A stretch of DNA of 64,000 nt, taken from Secundilactobacillus kimchicus JCM 15530 (GTDB lineage: Bacteria > Bacillota > Bacilli > Lactobacillales > Lactobacillaceae). Position 1 is the stretch's first letter; the number at the start of each line of letters is the position of its first letter. The DNA is taken from contig NZ_AZCX01000004.1 of assembly GCF_001433995.1 (NCBI RefSeq), forward strand, positions 124,001 to 188,000, in the 5' to 3' direction. The position numbers were made by a program, and so were the translations under genes. The notes under the pieces are model-generated. The model was not told the DNA's origin, ran no database searches, and saw nothing but the letters and a program-made list of their open reading frames with translations. Shown here one piece after another: positions 50,058 through 58,378 of the stretch.

Positions 50058-50341
50058 TGGAAGTAACAAAAGAACAGTTGAATCAATTAGTAGATAAAGC
50101 GGTCGAAGAAAAGCTGTCAGCGATGGTAGATAAACCTAAGCGTCCGCGTGAGTGGACAAAGTTAAGTCAAGAGATTGAAAATCATTTGTCTCACTTCGGA
50201 AATCCTGATGCTTATCAATTAAAGAATTCGATTAATACGATTTTACGAATTAAGCTGCACGTCAGAAATGTTTACCAGATCAATTCGAGCAACATCAATG
50301 AAGCTCGTAAAATCGTACAAGGATTGCTAAACACTATTTAG
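50057..50341 (+). CDS. Phage early protein, 94 aa (ORF6C-like)
   Basis: Coiled N-terminus (VTKEQLNQLVDKAVEEKLSA), then a domain of the type found at the C-terminus of phage antirepressors (ORF6C: WTKLSQEIENHLSHFGNPDA; LRIKLHVRNVYQINSSNINE). The usual N-terminal antirepressor part is absent. One-base overlap with the upstream XRE gene. Confidence 0.6.
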   Translation: MEVTKEQLNQLVDKAVEEKLSAMVDKPKRPREWTKLSQEIENHLSHFGNPDAYQLKNSINTILRIKLHVRNVYQINSSNINEARKIVQGLLNTI

Positions 50342-50414
50342 TTCCCAATATTAGAATATCTCGCTTTTGAGCAAAGAAACTAAAAGATCTATTCAATGAA
50401 GGGAGGTGATGACA

Positions 50415-50939
50415 TTGGTAGATTTAAAGTTTGCTAAACGATTGAAACATGATTTAACGGCTATTAAGCCTGTTAAAACGCATGAGCAAGTAGCTAATGA
50501 GATACACATGGCACCTAGCGCTCTGAGTAATTTAAAGACCGGTAAGCGCAGTGCAACACGTGAAGTTAAACGGACACTGGTTGAATCACTTGGATCATTG
50601 AAATTAGCGATGAGTGCCGCTCGTAGCGAATTCGGTGTACTGTCGTTTTTGAATGATAGCAAGTTGCAGCTGGAATCTCCTTATGCCACTTCAATTATCC
50701 AACACAAAGAAGAGCAAGAACGAATTCAAGCTGAACATGATTTTGAGTTAGCCTACACCAAGAAGCCAAGTGAGCGCAATGCTGAAGACCAAGCGCACAT
50801 CGAAAACTTCATCCAACAATATTTGGAAGAACAGGGAGCAGAGAGAACTGACATGATCGTCAAGGCTCTAAGCTCTGGCATGTCAGAAGAAAAGCTTCAA
50901 AGCATGATTGATCATTACAATCGTGTTTACGGCGGATAG
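50415..50939 (+). CDS. Phage regulatory protein with XRE-like HTH, 174 aa
   Basis: TTG 50415 is 8 bp after GGGAGGTG; GTG/ATG codons upstream overlap that site. HTH in THEQVANEIHMAPSALSNLK. The C-terminal part is helical and charged (IENFIQQYLEEQGAERTDMI). Such proteins sit in the early control regions of lactobacillus phages. Confidence 0.7.
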   Translation: MVDLKFAKRLKHDLTAIKPVKTHEQVANEIHMAPSALSNLKTGKRSATREVKRTLVESLGSLKLAMSAARSEFGVLSFLNDSKLQLESPYATSIIQHKEEQERIQAEHDFELAYTKKPSERNAEDQAHIENFIQQYLEEQGAERTDMIVKALSSGMSEEKLQSMIDHYNRVYGG

Positions 50940-50950
50940 AAGGTGGAAAT

Positions 50951-51256
50951 ATGGCAGAATCTATTGACATTTTAATTGCACAGCAACATCTCCGGTTAGT
51001 TGAGGAAGATGAATTTCAAGAGTTTCAGGCGTGGAAAAAAGCTCAAGTTAAACCGGAAGAGTGGACGTTAAAACAGTTCGCCGAGCACGTGTTTAACCAG
51101 AAGGGAACTACTAGGGCGCTGAATTACTTAATTAAGTACAAAAACCAATTGGATGTATTGCGTGGCGGATTTATCGATTATGGTAGTACACACAATGGTT
51201 GGCATATTCCGTCTCACGAAATTCAAAAATTCATTATTGAACACGGTTTGAATTAA
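50951..51256 (+). CDS. Phage protein, 101 aa (DUF771-like)
   Basis: WTLKQFAEHVFNQKGTTRAL and YGSTHNGWHIPSHEIQKFI resemble DUF771 excisionase-like phage proteins with a helix-turn-helix. AGAAGGTGGAAAT precedes ATG. Confidence 0.65.
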   Translation: MAESIDILIAQQHLRLVEEDEFQEFQAWKKAQVKPEEWTLKQFAEHVFNQKGTTRALNYLIKYKNQLDVLRGGFIDYGSTHNGWHIPSHEIQKFIIEHGLN

Positions 51257-51269
51257 GGAGGTAATCGAT

Positions 51270-51371
51270 ATGGTTACATTTACTTGGGTCGGGTTAACTG
51301 CAAGCCTCATTGGTGTTAGTGTCTTGACGTTGGCCTTTGAGCACCGGCACGACAAACGATTCTTTGACTAG
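51270..51371 (+). CDS. Tiny membrane protein, 33 aa
   Basis: Starts MVTFTWVGLTASLIGVSVLT after TAAGGAGGTAATCGAT. One membrane helix and a basic tail (HRHDKRFFD). Comparable to the peptides at 21314 and 48804. Confidence 0.65.
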   Translation: MVTFTWVGLTASLIGVSVLTLAFEHRHDKRFFD

Positions 51372-51382
51372 GAGATGAGCAA

Positions 51383-51604
51383 ATGAAAAAAGAGCAAAAA
51401 AATAACCCACTGTCGGGCATGACAGTGAGTCAACATAAGTTACTTGAGAATAACTTTTATGCTTTTAATTTTAACCCAAAATGGGGGTCGTGGCAATGGC
51501 TGAAGAACTTAATAGATTCAGACAAACACTCAAAACGGCTTATGACTTATCCGAGTTCTTGGAAGACCTTAGCGAAGCCGATTTACGGACTCGTAAGAAG
51601 GTAA
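51383..51604 (+). CDS. Hypothetical phage protein, 73 aa
   Basis: ATG after AGGAGATGAGCAA. The first 35 codons look natural (NPLSGMTVSQHKLLENNFYA), but the second half overlaps 109 bp of the next gene in another frame. Either a genuine overlap or a gene whose original end was lost. Confidence 0.4.
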   Translation: MKKEQKNNPLSGMTVSQHKLLENNFYAFNFNPKWGSWQWLKNLIDSDKHSKRLMTYPSSWKTLAKPIYGLVRR

Positions 51605-51672
51605 AGGTTGATATGCGACGGTGCGTTAACCAGATTGTACAGGCCTATAAAGGAGTGATTGACGATGATTGA
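51496..51672 (+). CDS. Hypothetical phage protein, 58 aa
   Basis: ATG 51496 after GGGGGTCGTGGCA. Helical, charged (LNRFRQTLKTAYDLSEFLED, VDMRRCVNQIVQAYKGVIDD). Its stop overlaps the start of the next gene by 8 bp. Confidence 0.6.
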   Translation: MAEELNRFRQTLKTAYDLSEFLEDLSEADLRTRKKVKVDMRRCVNQIVQAYKGVIDDD

Positions 51673-51967
51673 CCCATATAGTTTATACCCATCAGGAACC
51701 GTTACCAATGCCCTTGATTACGAAGGAAACCGATTAGAAGCTGGTACTCAGGTGTGGCGGTATGACGGGCTTAATTTTCCGACGAATGAATGGGATATTG
51801 AAAACGAAATTTTAAAACAAATTTTAAAGCACACAACTCCCAAGCAAATGGCTTCAACATTGCTTGATGAAATAGAACCAGGAGATACTTGGGATCGTGG
51901 ATTGGTGGCATTAGGTGCGTTGCTAGGCAGAATTAATGGCTTAGGTGCATTTGAGGAGGGATTGTAA
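51665..51967 (+). CDS. Hypothetical phage protein, 100 aa
   Basis: ATG 51665 after AAAGGAGTGATTGACG. N-terminus rich in Tyr/Pro (DPYSLYPSGTVTNALDYEGN), helical C-terminus. No known family. One-base overlap with the Gam-like gene. Confidence 0.65.
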   Translation: MIDPYSLYPSGTVTNALDYEGNRLEAGTQVWRYDGLNFPTNEWDIENEILKQILKHTTPKQMASTLLDEIEPGDTWDRGLVALGALLGRINGLGAFEEGL

Positions 51968-52488
51968 TGAGCGAAGTACTTGAAAATCACCCGAAGGCCG
52001 AGGGTGAAAGGTTCCATATAAATGATGACACCGCTGCTAACTGGGCTTTTCGGAAGTTGGCAGAAATTAATCGGGAACTGAAAGACAAGCAAGAGCAGAA
52101 ACACGAGTTCGACCGGCAAACACAAGAATGGTTTGATCGGACAACCCATGATTTAAACGAAAGCCACGATTACTTTGAATCGCTTTTGGAAGAGTACCGA
52201 CAGACCAGACCAGATGGCAAAATTAATGTTCCGGCCGGTAAAGCCATGGTGACTAAGCGTAAGAACTGGGAGCACGATGACGAGCAGTTGCAATCCTTCG
52301 TGGCCACCTCGCACCCGGAGTTTATTGAGTCAAAACTAACGCTCAAATGGGGCGACTTCAAGAAAACCTTGACACCAGTCAAAGGCGGTAAGGCCATTGA
52401 TCAGGACGGTCAAATTGTCCCAGGAATCCATGTGACTGAAAGAGAAGATGTTAAGTTTACACCTACAAAGGGGGTCGATGATCTATGA
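51967..52488 (+). CDS. Gam-like host nuclease inhibitor
   Basis: 173 residues, long helical N-terminal half (WAFRKLAEINRELKDKQEQK; EWFDRTTHDLNESHDYFESL) and a DNA-mimic-like charged domain with VPAGKAMVTKRKNWEHDDEQ, as in Gam/DUF-type nuclease inhibitors of Siphoviridae. Protects linear phage DNA from RecBCD-type nucleases. Overlaps the next gene by 4 bp, which fits a recombination cassette. Confidence 0.72.
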   Translation: MSEVLENHPKAEGERFHINDDTAANWAFRKLAEINRELKDKQEQKHEFDRQTQEWFDRTTHDLNESHDYFESLLEEYRQTRPDGKINVPAGKAMVTKRKNWEHDDEQLQSFVATSHPEFIESKLTLKWGDFKKTLTPVKGGKAIDQDGQIVPGIHVTEREDVKFTPTKGVDDL

Positions 52489-53633
52489 GTGAAGCACTAG
52501 CAAATACGCGACAAACACAGCCAGAAGACTCATCGGCAATGTCGTTGATTATGACGGTCAAACCCAGCCAAGTCACTGCTCAGTTAAAAGCCATTAAAGA
52601 ATTTCAAAATTTGGTCCAGAACCAATTGATTGAAGGTAAGGACTTTGGAATTATCCCGGGGACCGGGGCAAAGCCAACCTTATTAAAACCAGGTGCCGAA
52701 AAAATTCTCATGCTAATGGGCGTTCAGAGTGAATACGCAGTAATTGACAAGGTAGAAAATTATGATCCCGATAATGCCTATTTCGACTACACAGTTAAAT
52801 GCACCCTATTGAAAGACGGCAAGTTAATCACTGAAGGACTTGGTAACGGGAATACGCGCGAAAAAAAGAACCAGCGAAATTCTTTCGAAGATGGTGTCAA
52901 GGTTCCCGATCCCAATGCTCCGTTTGACGTAAAGAACACAGTGCTAAAGATGGCTAAGAAACGTGCACAGGTTGATGCTACGCTCACGATTGGTTCGCTA
53001 TCAGATTTATTTACGCAAGACATCGAAGACATGTCAGGTTTTGATGAACGTGCTGAACTAGCTACAATGACTTATCAGGATGCTCTTAAAGTACAGTCAC
53101 CCATGAAAAAGAGTAAAGGGACACCATTGGGAGACCTGGTTAAGACAGACCGAAATAGTGTGCAATTTCTAGCCGACAAAGCGTATGACAAAAAAGTAAA
53201 GGCAGCTGCCAAGTTAGTTTTATCCGGCCCTAAATCAGAATCTCCTCGGGCCAATCGGGCTGAGTCAGAACAACCCAACAATATAAATTCTCAGCAGACT
53301 CCAGAAAAGCCCACTCTAAGTGGGACTAGTGTGGCCAAACTGAAAATTATTGCGATTCAGTCGAACAAAGCCGCTAAACAGCTGGGATTACCTGATACCA
53401 AGCAACCTGCTAAGCAAGTTGTCAAAGAAATTGTGGGTGACGACTGGGATGGTAATTGGGGCAGTTTAACCGATGATGAAGTTACTAAGGTGGCCGACGG
53501 TATGCAAGCCATGATTACAGAGTTAGAAGCCCCATTAAAAGAACACGAAGATGAAAAACAAACGCCACCTAAGGACCCGTTTGCAGACAACGCCACGGAC
53601 GTGGACATTAACACAGACGATCTACCATTCTAG
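52485..53633 (+). CDS. Phage recombination-associated protein (putative)
   Basis: 382 residues. N-terminal half holds GKDFGIIPGTGAKPTLLKPG, then EKILMLMGVQ and KCTLLKDGKLITEGLGNGNT, a pattern found in phage proteins of recombination cassettes; I cannot name the family with certainty. The C-terminal 100 residues resemble a helical DNA-processing domain with an acidic tail (ATDVDINTDDLPF), like SSB-interacting tails. Follows Gam, so a single-strand annealing role is inferred only. Confidence 0.55.
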   Translation: MSEALANTRQTQPEDSSAMSLIMTVKPSQVTAQLKAIKEFQNLVQNQLIEGKDFGIIPGTGAKPTLLKPGAEKILMLMGVQSEYAVIDKVENYDPDNAYFDYTVKCTLLKDGKLITEGLGNGNTREKKNQRNSFEDGVKVPDPNAPFDVKNTVLKMAKKRAQVDATLTIGSLSDLFTQDIEDMSGFDERAELATMTYQDALKVQSPMKKSKGTPLGDLVKTDRNSVQFLADKAYDKKVKAAAKLVLSGPKSESPRANRAESEQPNNINSQQTPEKPTLSGTSVAKLKIIAIQSNKAAKQLGLPDTKQPAKQVVKEIVGDDWDGNWGSLTDDEVTKVADGMQAMITELEAPLKEHEDEKQTPPKDPFADNATDVDINTDDLPF

Positions 53634-53645
53634 GAGGAATTAATT

Positions 53646-53945
53646 ATGAGCGAACCAACAATTACAGTTACCAGAACATTAGTAGATGGACACTATGCCT
53701 CGTGTTTAACAGCGTCGGGTATGAGCCGTATGGAGGTCTTAACCGGTTTAACATCTGCAGTCGTTGGCATTATGAAGGACATGGGTTTTAATAGCGATAT
53801 GGTAAGCAATATCTGTAACGAGATTAAAGAACAATTTACATCAGATCCCGTAGTAAGTTCAACAGAGGGAGCCGATATTTCTGAAGGTTTGACGCCTGAG
53901 ATAATTGCTATGTTAGCAAATATTCTTGGCAAGAAATTACAGTAA
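53646..53945 (+). CDS. Hypothetical phage protein, 99 aa
   Basis: ATG after TAGGAGGAATTAATT. Helical, with MSRMEVLTGLTSAVVGIMKD and EIIAMLANILGKKLQ. Unknown family; coexpressed with the recombination and replication genes. Confidence 0.65.
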   Translation: MSEPTITVTRTLVDGHYASCLTASGMSRMEVLTGLTSAVVGIMKDMGFNSDMVSNICNEIKEQFTSDPVVSSTEGADISEGLTPEIIAMLANILGKKLQ

Positions 53946-53993
53946 ACATTTAATCAGTAGTGGTGGGAGGGTAGGCATTGAGGGGGTGGCAAG

Positions 53994-54830
53994 TTGAATT
54001 ACATTACGCAGATTAAAGCTTTCTATGACAAGCTCGAAAATGATCCGCTGAACTCATCGGCAATTGCACTCTGGCACGCACTAATGGCCCAGAACAATAA
54101 AACCGCATGGTCGGCAACGTTCACGGTAGCTTCGTCGGTGTTAAAGCAAAAATCTGGTATTAAATCCGACTCCAACTTCTTTAAAGTACGCAATGAACTT
54201 GCTCAGGCAGGTTACATTAAGTGGTCACCACGTAAAGGCAATCAAGCTGCTATCTACTCAATTCTTAATTTGTCTCCATATAGTGGAGACAGTAGTGGAG
54301 GCAATGGTGGAGACAACAGTAGAGGCAGTAGTGGAGACAACAGTGGAGCATTAAATAAACTAAACAAAACTAAACGAAACAATGACGATGACAAAGGCGT
54401 GACCAACACGGCCGAGCAAAATACCTGGGAGCTGTGGCAGCAACTTTGGGGTTTCCCAAATGCTATCGTCCAGCAAGATTTGACGAACTGGGTGTCTGAG
54501 TTTGGCTCTGACCTGGTTAACTTTGCCGTCACCATCGCCGGCAGTAAACAAATCCCGGCTAAGAACTCGGTTAAGTACGTCGATCGCGTGTTGGAAGGTT
54601 GGCGTGAATTGAAGGTCACGACAATCGAAGCGGCCAAAAAGGCCGATGTAGAGCACCAGCGAAAGATGGAACGAGAGCGAAAGGCTAACCGTCCAGGAGG
54701 CTACAAACTGCCTAGACGAATTAAAGAGACATTACCTGATTGGATCCAAGATGACTATGAACCACCAAAACCAGCTAAGTACGAGAACAAAGATTTACCA
54801 AGTTTTGACGAAATTTTGAAGGGGGATTAA
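53994..54830 (+). CDS. DnaD-like replication initiator containing the origin
   Basis: 278 residues from TTG 53994 after GAGGGGGTGGCAAG. N-terminal winged helix (SSAIALWHALMAQNNKTAWS; RNELAQAGYIKWSPRKGNQA), a Gly/Ser/Asp repeat linker (about 97-120), and a C-terminal DnaD-like domain (LWQQLWGFPNAIVQQDLTNW). The linker is encoded by iterons, as in lambda O. It recruits the host helicase loader and helicase. Confidence 0.83.
   Translation: MNYITQIKAFYDKLENDPLNSSAIALWHALMAQNNKTAWSATFTVASSVLKQKSGIKSDSNFFKVRNELAQAGYIKWSPRKGNQAAIYSILNLSPYSGDSSGGNGGDNSRGSSGDNSGALNKLNKTKRNNDDDKGVTNTAEQNTWELWQQLWGFPNAIVQQDLTNWVSEFGSDLVNFAVTIAGSKQIPAKNSVKYVDRVLEGWRELKVTTIEAAKKADVEHQRKMERERKANRPGGYKLPRRIKETLPDWIQDDYEPPKPAKYENKDLPSFDEILKGD
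54271..54350. repeat. Phage origin: inverted repeat and 12-bp iterons
   Basis: TGTCTCCA-TATAG-TGGAGACA (54271-54291) is a perfect inverted repeat. From 54282 there are five 12-bp units of AGTGGAGACAAC type (54282, 54294, 54306, 54318, 54330) and a partial sixth, in frame with the gene. Confidence 0.82.
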
Positions 54831-54832
54831 GC

Positions 54833-55147
54833 ATGGCAGATAAGACAAGATGGGCCGACGCTTTTATGGCCCTAGCAGAGGCACAAGCATACGGCGAGGG
54901 ACCTGGGTTTAAATTCGTTCAAGACCGACTGAGAGAAGCATATGCAGTTGACGGCCAGACGCAAACAGGCGAGCACAGCAGAAAGTGGTTTAAGTTCTTT
55001 GCCATCATAATTTGCATGGAACAGGCGCAAAAAGGCATTGGGATCCCCGATGGTTTCGAATTTTTCTGGCAGCCAAAAGTCACTGCTGAAGAGTATCTGG
55101 CTGACTTTGAAGTGGCTAAGCGCAAGCAGTTAATCAAAAGAAAGTGA
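54833..55147 (+). CDS. Hypothetical phage protein, 104 aa
   Basis: Helical (WADAFMALAEAQAYGEGPGF; EEYLADFEVAKRKQLIKRK). ATG follows GAAGGGGGATTAAGC. Downstream of the initiator; could be a replication accessory. Family not recognised. Confidence 0.65.
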   Translation: MADKTRWADAFMALAEAQAYGEGPGFKFVQDRLREAYAVDGQTQTGEHSRKWFKFFAIIICMEQAQKGIGIPDGFEFFWQPKVTAEEYLADFEVAKRKQLIKRK

Positions 55148-55157
55148 TGGAGATAAC

Positions 55158-55703
55158 ATGACACCAAAAGCATTGGCGAAGTTGCATGAATTGGAGATTA
55201 AGCACGGCGATGATCTAAGCAAATTAACCTACGATGATCCGGAGTTAGAAGAGTTACGAGGCTTAATTCTTACTAAGAAACGACATGGCAACGTAATGTT
55301 GAGTGATAAGCAGTATCAGATGGTTAAGACGGCTATCGAAAATGGCAACGTCAAATTTAGTAGTTTGGCTGATCGGCTGGGCATGTCTTCTGTCCGGACT
55401 GCCCAGGTATTAAAAGCGGTACGAATGGAATTAGGTATTATGGATTCAAAAAAGAGCGCAACAATCACGCCAGAAACTAAGCCTAGAGCCATCTCACGCT
55501 ACATTACTGGACTGATGGAATCTTGGGATGTTGCAAAAATGACGAGAGCAGAGTTAGCCAATGCCTTGAATGCCGATGAGCAACTCATGGCGTGGCGGGG
55601 TGGTAAACGTTATCGTGGAACTGACGCTGCTAATTTGGCCAACTACCGTGGTTATCAGCTTAAAAAAATACAGGCAAAGAGTGGTAGAGCTAATGCCGAT
55701 TAG
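55158..55703 (+). CDS. Phage protein with HTH, 181 aa
   Basis: Central HTH-like FSSLADRLGMSSVRTAQVLK and a C-terminal helical domain (WDVAKMTRAELANALNADEQ). Unknown; probably DNA binding. The end overlaps the DUF1064 gene by 11 bp. Confidence 0.65.
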   Translation: MTPKALAKLHELEIKHGDDLSKLTYDDPELEELRGLILTKKRHGNVMLSDKQYQMVKTAIENGNVKFSSLADRLGMSSVRTAQVLKAVRMELGIMDSKKSATITPETKPRAISRYITGLMESWDVAKMTRAELANALNADEQLMAWRGGKRYRGTDAANLANYRGYQLKKIQAKSGRANAD

Positions 55704-56148
55704 GTATCCAAGGGGTGTTAAGAGGCCCACCGGGGCACGTAAGCGACGATTAAAATCTCAAACCGGCAGATTATCACAGAAATCTCAAAACAAATTTGGC
55801 GCCCGTAAAATTGAGGTTAATGGTTATAAGTTTGATAGCCGGGCTGAAGCAGCTTATTACTGCCAGTTAAAAACTTTGAAACAAGAGTTTAGAATACATG
55901 AACGTTTTCAAATTTGTCCCAGTTTCAAAATACATGGTAAGACGTATCGTAGCCGATCTTACACACCTGATTTCAGCATTTATGACGGTGACAAATTGCT
56001 ATCAGTAATTGATGTTAAAGGTGGCAAAGCAACTCTTACGACCGACAGTAAATTACGGATGGTGCTGTTTATGCACGAGCATGGAGTACCAGTTGTGATT
56101 GCTAGGTATGATTACCATAATAAGATTTTTAAAGAGGAACTATTGTGA
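55693..56148 (+). CDS. DUF1064 phage nuclease-like protein
   Basis: 152 residues from ATG 55693, the first ATG after the preceding coding end. NKFGARKIEVNGYKFDSRAE, AAYYCQL, SYTPDFSIYDGDK and VIDVKGG give the PD-(D/E)xK pattern (E, D, DxK) of DUF1064 proteins, thought to act like Holliday junction or VRR-type nucleases. Confidence 0.8.
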   Translation: MPIRYPRGVKRPTGARKRRLKSQTGRLSQKSQNKFGARKIEVNGYKFDSRAEAAYYCQLKTLKQEFRIHERFQICPSFKIHGKTYRSRSYTPDFSIYDGDKLLSVIDVKGGKATLTTDSKLRMVLFMHEHGVPVVIARYDYHNKIFKEELL

Positions 56149-56252
56149 TTAAAACTGCGAAGTAGGCTCTCGTTACAAGTAACACGGGAAGGTCCGGTTA
56201 ACGATGACGTTGATACTGGAATTGTTTAATTAGACTAGGATTCACGGATACT

Positions 56253-56283
56253 AAAAAAGCCGTCCTTAGGACGGCTTGATAAA
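56253..56283 (-). terminator. Terminator of csbD
   Basis: Minus strand AAGCCGTCC-TA-GGACGGCTT followed by six Ts. Confidence 0.85.
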
Positions 56284-56284
56284 T

Positions 56285-56500
56285 CTACTTTTTTTCTTTA
56301 TCGAATTTTTCTTTGACGTCATCAATGGCTTCTGAAGCTGCATCCTTTGCATCGGCAAGTTTTTCTTTGGCTTTGCCGAGTAACCCCTCAGCCTTACCTT
56401 GTGCTTCGCGACCCTTGTCGTTAGTTACTTTGCCTTCAACTTCTTTAGCCTTGCCGGAAACTTTATCCTTAGTGCTATCAATCATATCGTCTAGTGACAT
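56285..56500 (-). CDS. CsbD family stress protein (cargo)
   Basis: 71 residues: DSTKDKVSGKAKEVEGKVTN followed by GREAQGKAEGLLGKAKEKLA, the classic CsbD pattern, with a longer Ala/Asp tail. General stress protein of unclear action. Minus strand with its own terminator, opposite to the phage genes: a lysogenic conversion (moron) gene. AGGAGGTTACCATT precedes ATG. Confidence 0.9.
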   Translation of the reverse strand: MSLDDMIDSTKDKVSGKAKEVEGKVTNDKGREAQGKAEGLLGKAKEKLADAKDAASEAIDDVKEKFDKEKK

Positions 56501-56516
56501 AATGGTAACCTCCTAA

Positions 56517-56896
56517 ATTTGATCTAGTTTAAGTGTCGCAGAAAAATCACTATAAAGCAAATAAAAAGGTATCGTTGCCAAGAAGTGTAATTGCAATAAT
56601 CATAGCTTCAAAGAGGATCGAAACTTGCGCCAAAGATCAAATGGTCAGTTGAAGTTACAAATTAAATCTAAACAAAAAGACGCCTCTCTGGACGCCTTTG
56701 ATCAGGATTCTTTGTGGAGTGTTAATAGATACCAACCTATTAACAAGTACATGGTACAACTTATCAGTTAAGAAATGGTTACGAGAAAGTTAAAAAAATA
56801 AAAAGTCATCCCACAAGTGTTTGCAGAATGACTACAATTATTCCCGACACGATAATTATAGCGGATAAACACTGACACGACAAGGGGTGGAACGGG
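56517..56896. other. 380-bp intergenic region before arpU
   Basis: No gene seen. Contains AGTCAT (56803-56808) pairing with ATGACT (56828-56833) with a T-rich minus-strand tail, so a minus-oriented terminator, plus the direct repeat GACGCC at 56688 and 56700. The csbD promoter should lie at the left end. Confidence 0.4.
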
Positions 56897-57349
56897 TTGA
56901 AAAGTAGTGCCTATTTTAGCAAGTTAGATGAAGAAGCAACGTTAGAAAAAGCAAAAGCGCTATTGGGTGACTATGTGCTGTTGCATAGGATTGAAAGACG
57001 AGACGTGATTTCATTACGATCACCTTCAATGGATGGTATGCCCAAATCACCCAATTTTAAAAATACAGCAGAGAATAGTCTAATAGAGCACAGTTCGGCA
57101 ACTGTTGTTTGTACTGAAATTAGGCACGCGATTGATGCTTTAGAGCGAGAAGAGTATCGATATATTTTGAAACGCAAGTTCTTGACTGAATTTCCCGACA
57201 AAGATGACTTGATTATGGATCACATTGGTTATTCAAAGACGCAGTATACGAAAATCAAAAAGGATGCCATTATCGCTTTTGCGTTTCAGTTTCCGCCTCA
57301 ATTGGAGGAGGGAAATAAATTGAATGATTTATTGGTATTTAAAGCTTAA
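56897..57349 (+). CDS. arpU: ArpU family late-gene regulator
   Basis: 150 residues from TTG 56897 after ACAAGGGGTGGAACGGG. ArpU/RinA-like pattern: IRHAIDALEREEYRYILKRK, HIGYSKTQYTKIKKDAIIAF, with a sigma-4-like recognition helix. Such proteins switch on packaging and structural genes. It is the last gene before the structured RNA region and the terminase operon, as in other lactobacillus phages. Confidence 0.8.
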   Translation: MKSSAYFSKLDEEATLEKAKALLGDYVLLHRIERRDVISLRSPSMDGMPKSPNFKNTAENSLIEHSSATVVCTEIRHAIDALEREEYRYILKRKFLTEFPDKDDLIMDHIGYSKTQYTKIKKDAIIAFAFQFPPQLEEGNKLNDLLVFKA

Positions 57350-57453
57350 TTTGAGAGTGAACTTTTAGTGAACTAAGACCGAACCAAAAGCTCGGATTAT
57401 GGGTGTAAATTGGTATTATCAAAAGAATTAGATAAATTCCTCCGATTCTTTCA

Positions 57454-57677
57454 GGGTGTTACGGTTTAGTTGGTTCGACTCCAACTGCACCCGTTGCCGG
57501 CCCCATAGCCGACAAACCTCCTAAATATATTTGTTATTGGTCGCCACGCTGTGGTAGCAGGTGTCGGTTCGACTCCGATACGTGGCATATGCCCGCTTCA
57601 AATTTTAAGGAGGGATGCTCCTCTCGTACTGGGCGGGCGTTCGCGCTTTAAGCCGGTGTCTAACGCCGGCTTTTTTT
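57454..57677 (+). ncRNA. Structured RNA region with two tRNA-like minihelices
   Basis: Element 1 (57454-57493): GGGTGT pairs with GCACCC, T-arm GTTGG-TTCGACT-CCAAC. Element 2 (57543-57587): GCCACG pairs with CGTGGC, T-arm GTCGG-TTCGACT-CCGAT. Both have acceptor stem plus T-arm at correct spacing and a one-base discriminator, but only 8 and 13 nt in place of the D- and anticodon arms. GCCCGC (57591) then pairs with GCGGGC (57633) around AGGAG/CTCCT, and a terminator ends the region. Confidence 0.6.
57650..57677 (+). terminator. Terminator of arpU and the structured RNA
   Basis: AGCCGG (57651-57656) pairs with CCGGCT (57666-57671), followed by seven Ts. Confidence 0.82.
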
Positions 57678-57683
57678 GGAAAT

Positions 57684-57715
57684 TAAAAAACGCCCGGAAA
57701 ATTCGGGCGTTTTGA
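57684..57715 (-). terminator. Terminator of the YeaQ-like gene
   Basis: Minus strand AAAACGCCCGAA pairs across TTTTCC with GGGCGTTTTTT. Confidence 0.82.
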
Positions 57716-57720
57716 AAGTA

Positions 57721-57972
57721 CTAATTTTTAGATTGTAGTCCTACCACGTAAGATGCAATCAGAACTAAAATAATGGCACCAATGATTGAAGGTACGATTG
57801 CCATTCCAGCTAGTTGAGGTCCCCAATGGCCAAGTACAGCTTCTCCCAAGGCCGATCCTACTAGGCCGGCGATAATATTGGCAATCCAGCCCATTGAGTT
57901 ACCACGGCCGGTAATTGCTCCAGCGATAACACCAATAATTGCTCCTACAATTAATACCCATAACCAGTGCAT
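57721..57972 (-). CDS. GlsB/YeaQ/YmgE family membrane protein (cargo)
   Basis: 83 residues from ATG 57972 after GGGAGGAAATATT. Three membrane segments with the family's Gly pattern: VGAIIGVIAGAITGRGNSMG, WIANIIAGLVGSALGEAVLG, IIGAIILVLIASYVVGL. Linked to stress tolerance. Minus strand with its own terminator, a second moron beside csbD. Confidence 0.9.
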   Translation of the reverse strand: MHWLWVLIVGAIIGVIAGAITGRGNSMGWIANIIAGLVGSALGEAVLGHWGPQLAGMAIVPSIIGAIILVLIASYVVGLQSKN

Positions 57973-57989
57973 AATATTTCCTCCCAATC

Positions 57990-58378
57990 TTTGATATTTA
58001 TTTGAGACATTGTTATTAAATTCCGGGAAGCAGTTTGAGACAGATATAGTCCAAGTAAGTTAATTCAAGTACTTTAACTTAAAAATAAAAAACGTTAGGC
58101 CAATCCCCTTAAAAATTTTCCTGATCATTAATAACAAATGACTCTATTGATATTATAAGACCTTTTTTTGTAGTAATTCAATTTATTTAAAAATCAAGCG
58201 GACCTCCAATGCGGCTAACTATGCTTCTTTTCTATAATGTTTTTGCTAGTGAGTGAATTGCTTGATAGACACTTGAGTAAGGTTAAGAGATTAAAAATTA
58301 TATCAATATCCCGATACAGAGTCTACATAAATAATTTTTTAAGAAAATACATACTTTTTAATAGTTGAGGTAATCATA
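57990..58378. other. 390-bp AT-rich intergenic region
   Basis: No gene seen. Must hold the YeaQ-like promoter (left) and probably the late promoter for the packaging genes (right). No clear repeat. Confidence 0.4.

Noticed and set aside
56688-56706. Terminator from the GACGCC pair
   Set aside because: The two copies are in direct orientation and cannot form the stem.
57454-57587. Reading the minihelices as an attP or as true tRNA genes
   Set aside because: There is no anticodon arm, two different copies exist, and the integrase lies 16 kb away at the other end of the phage.
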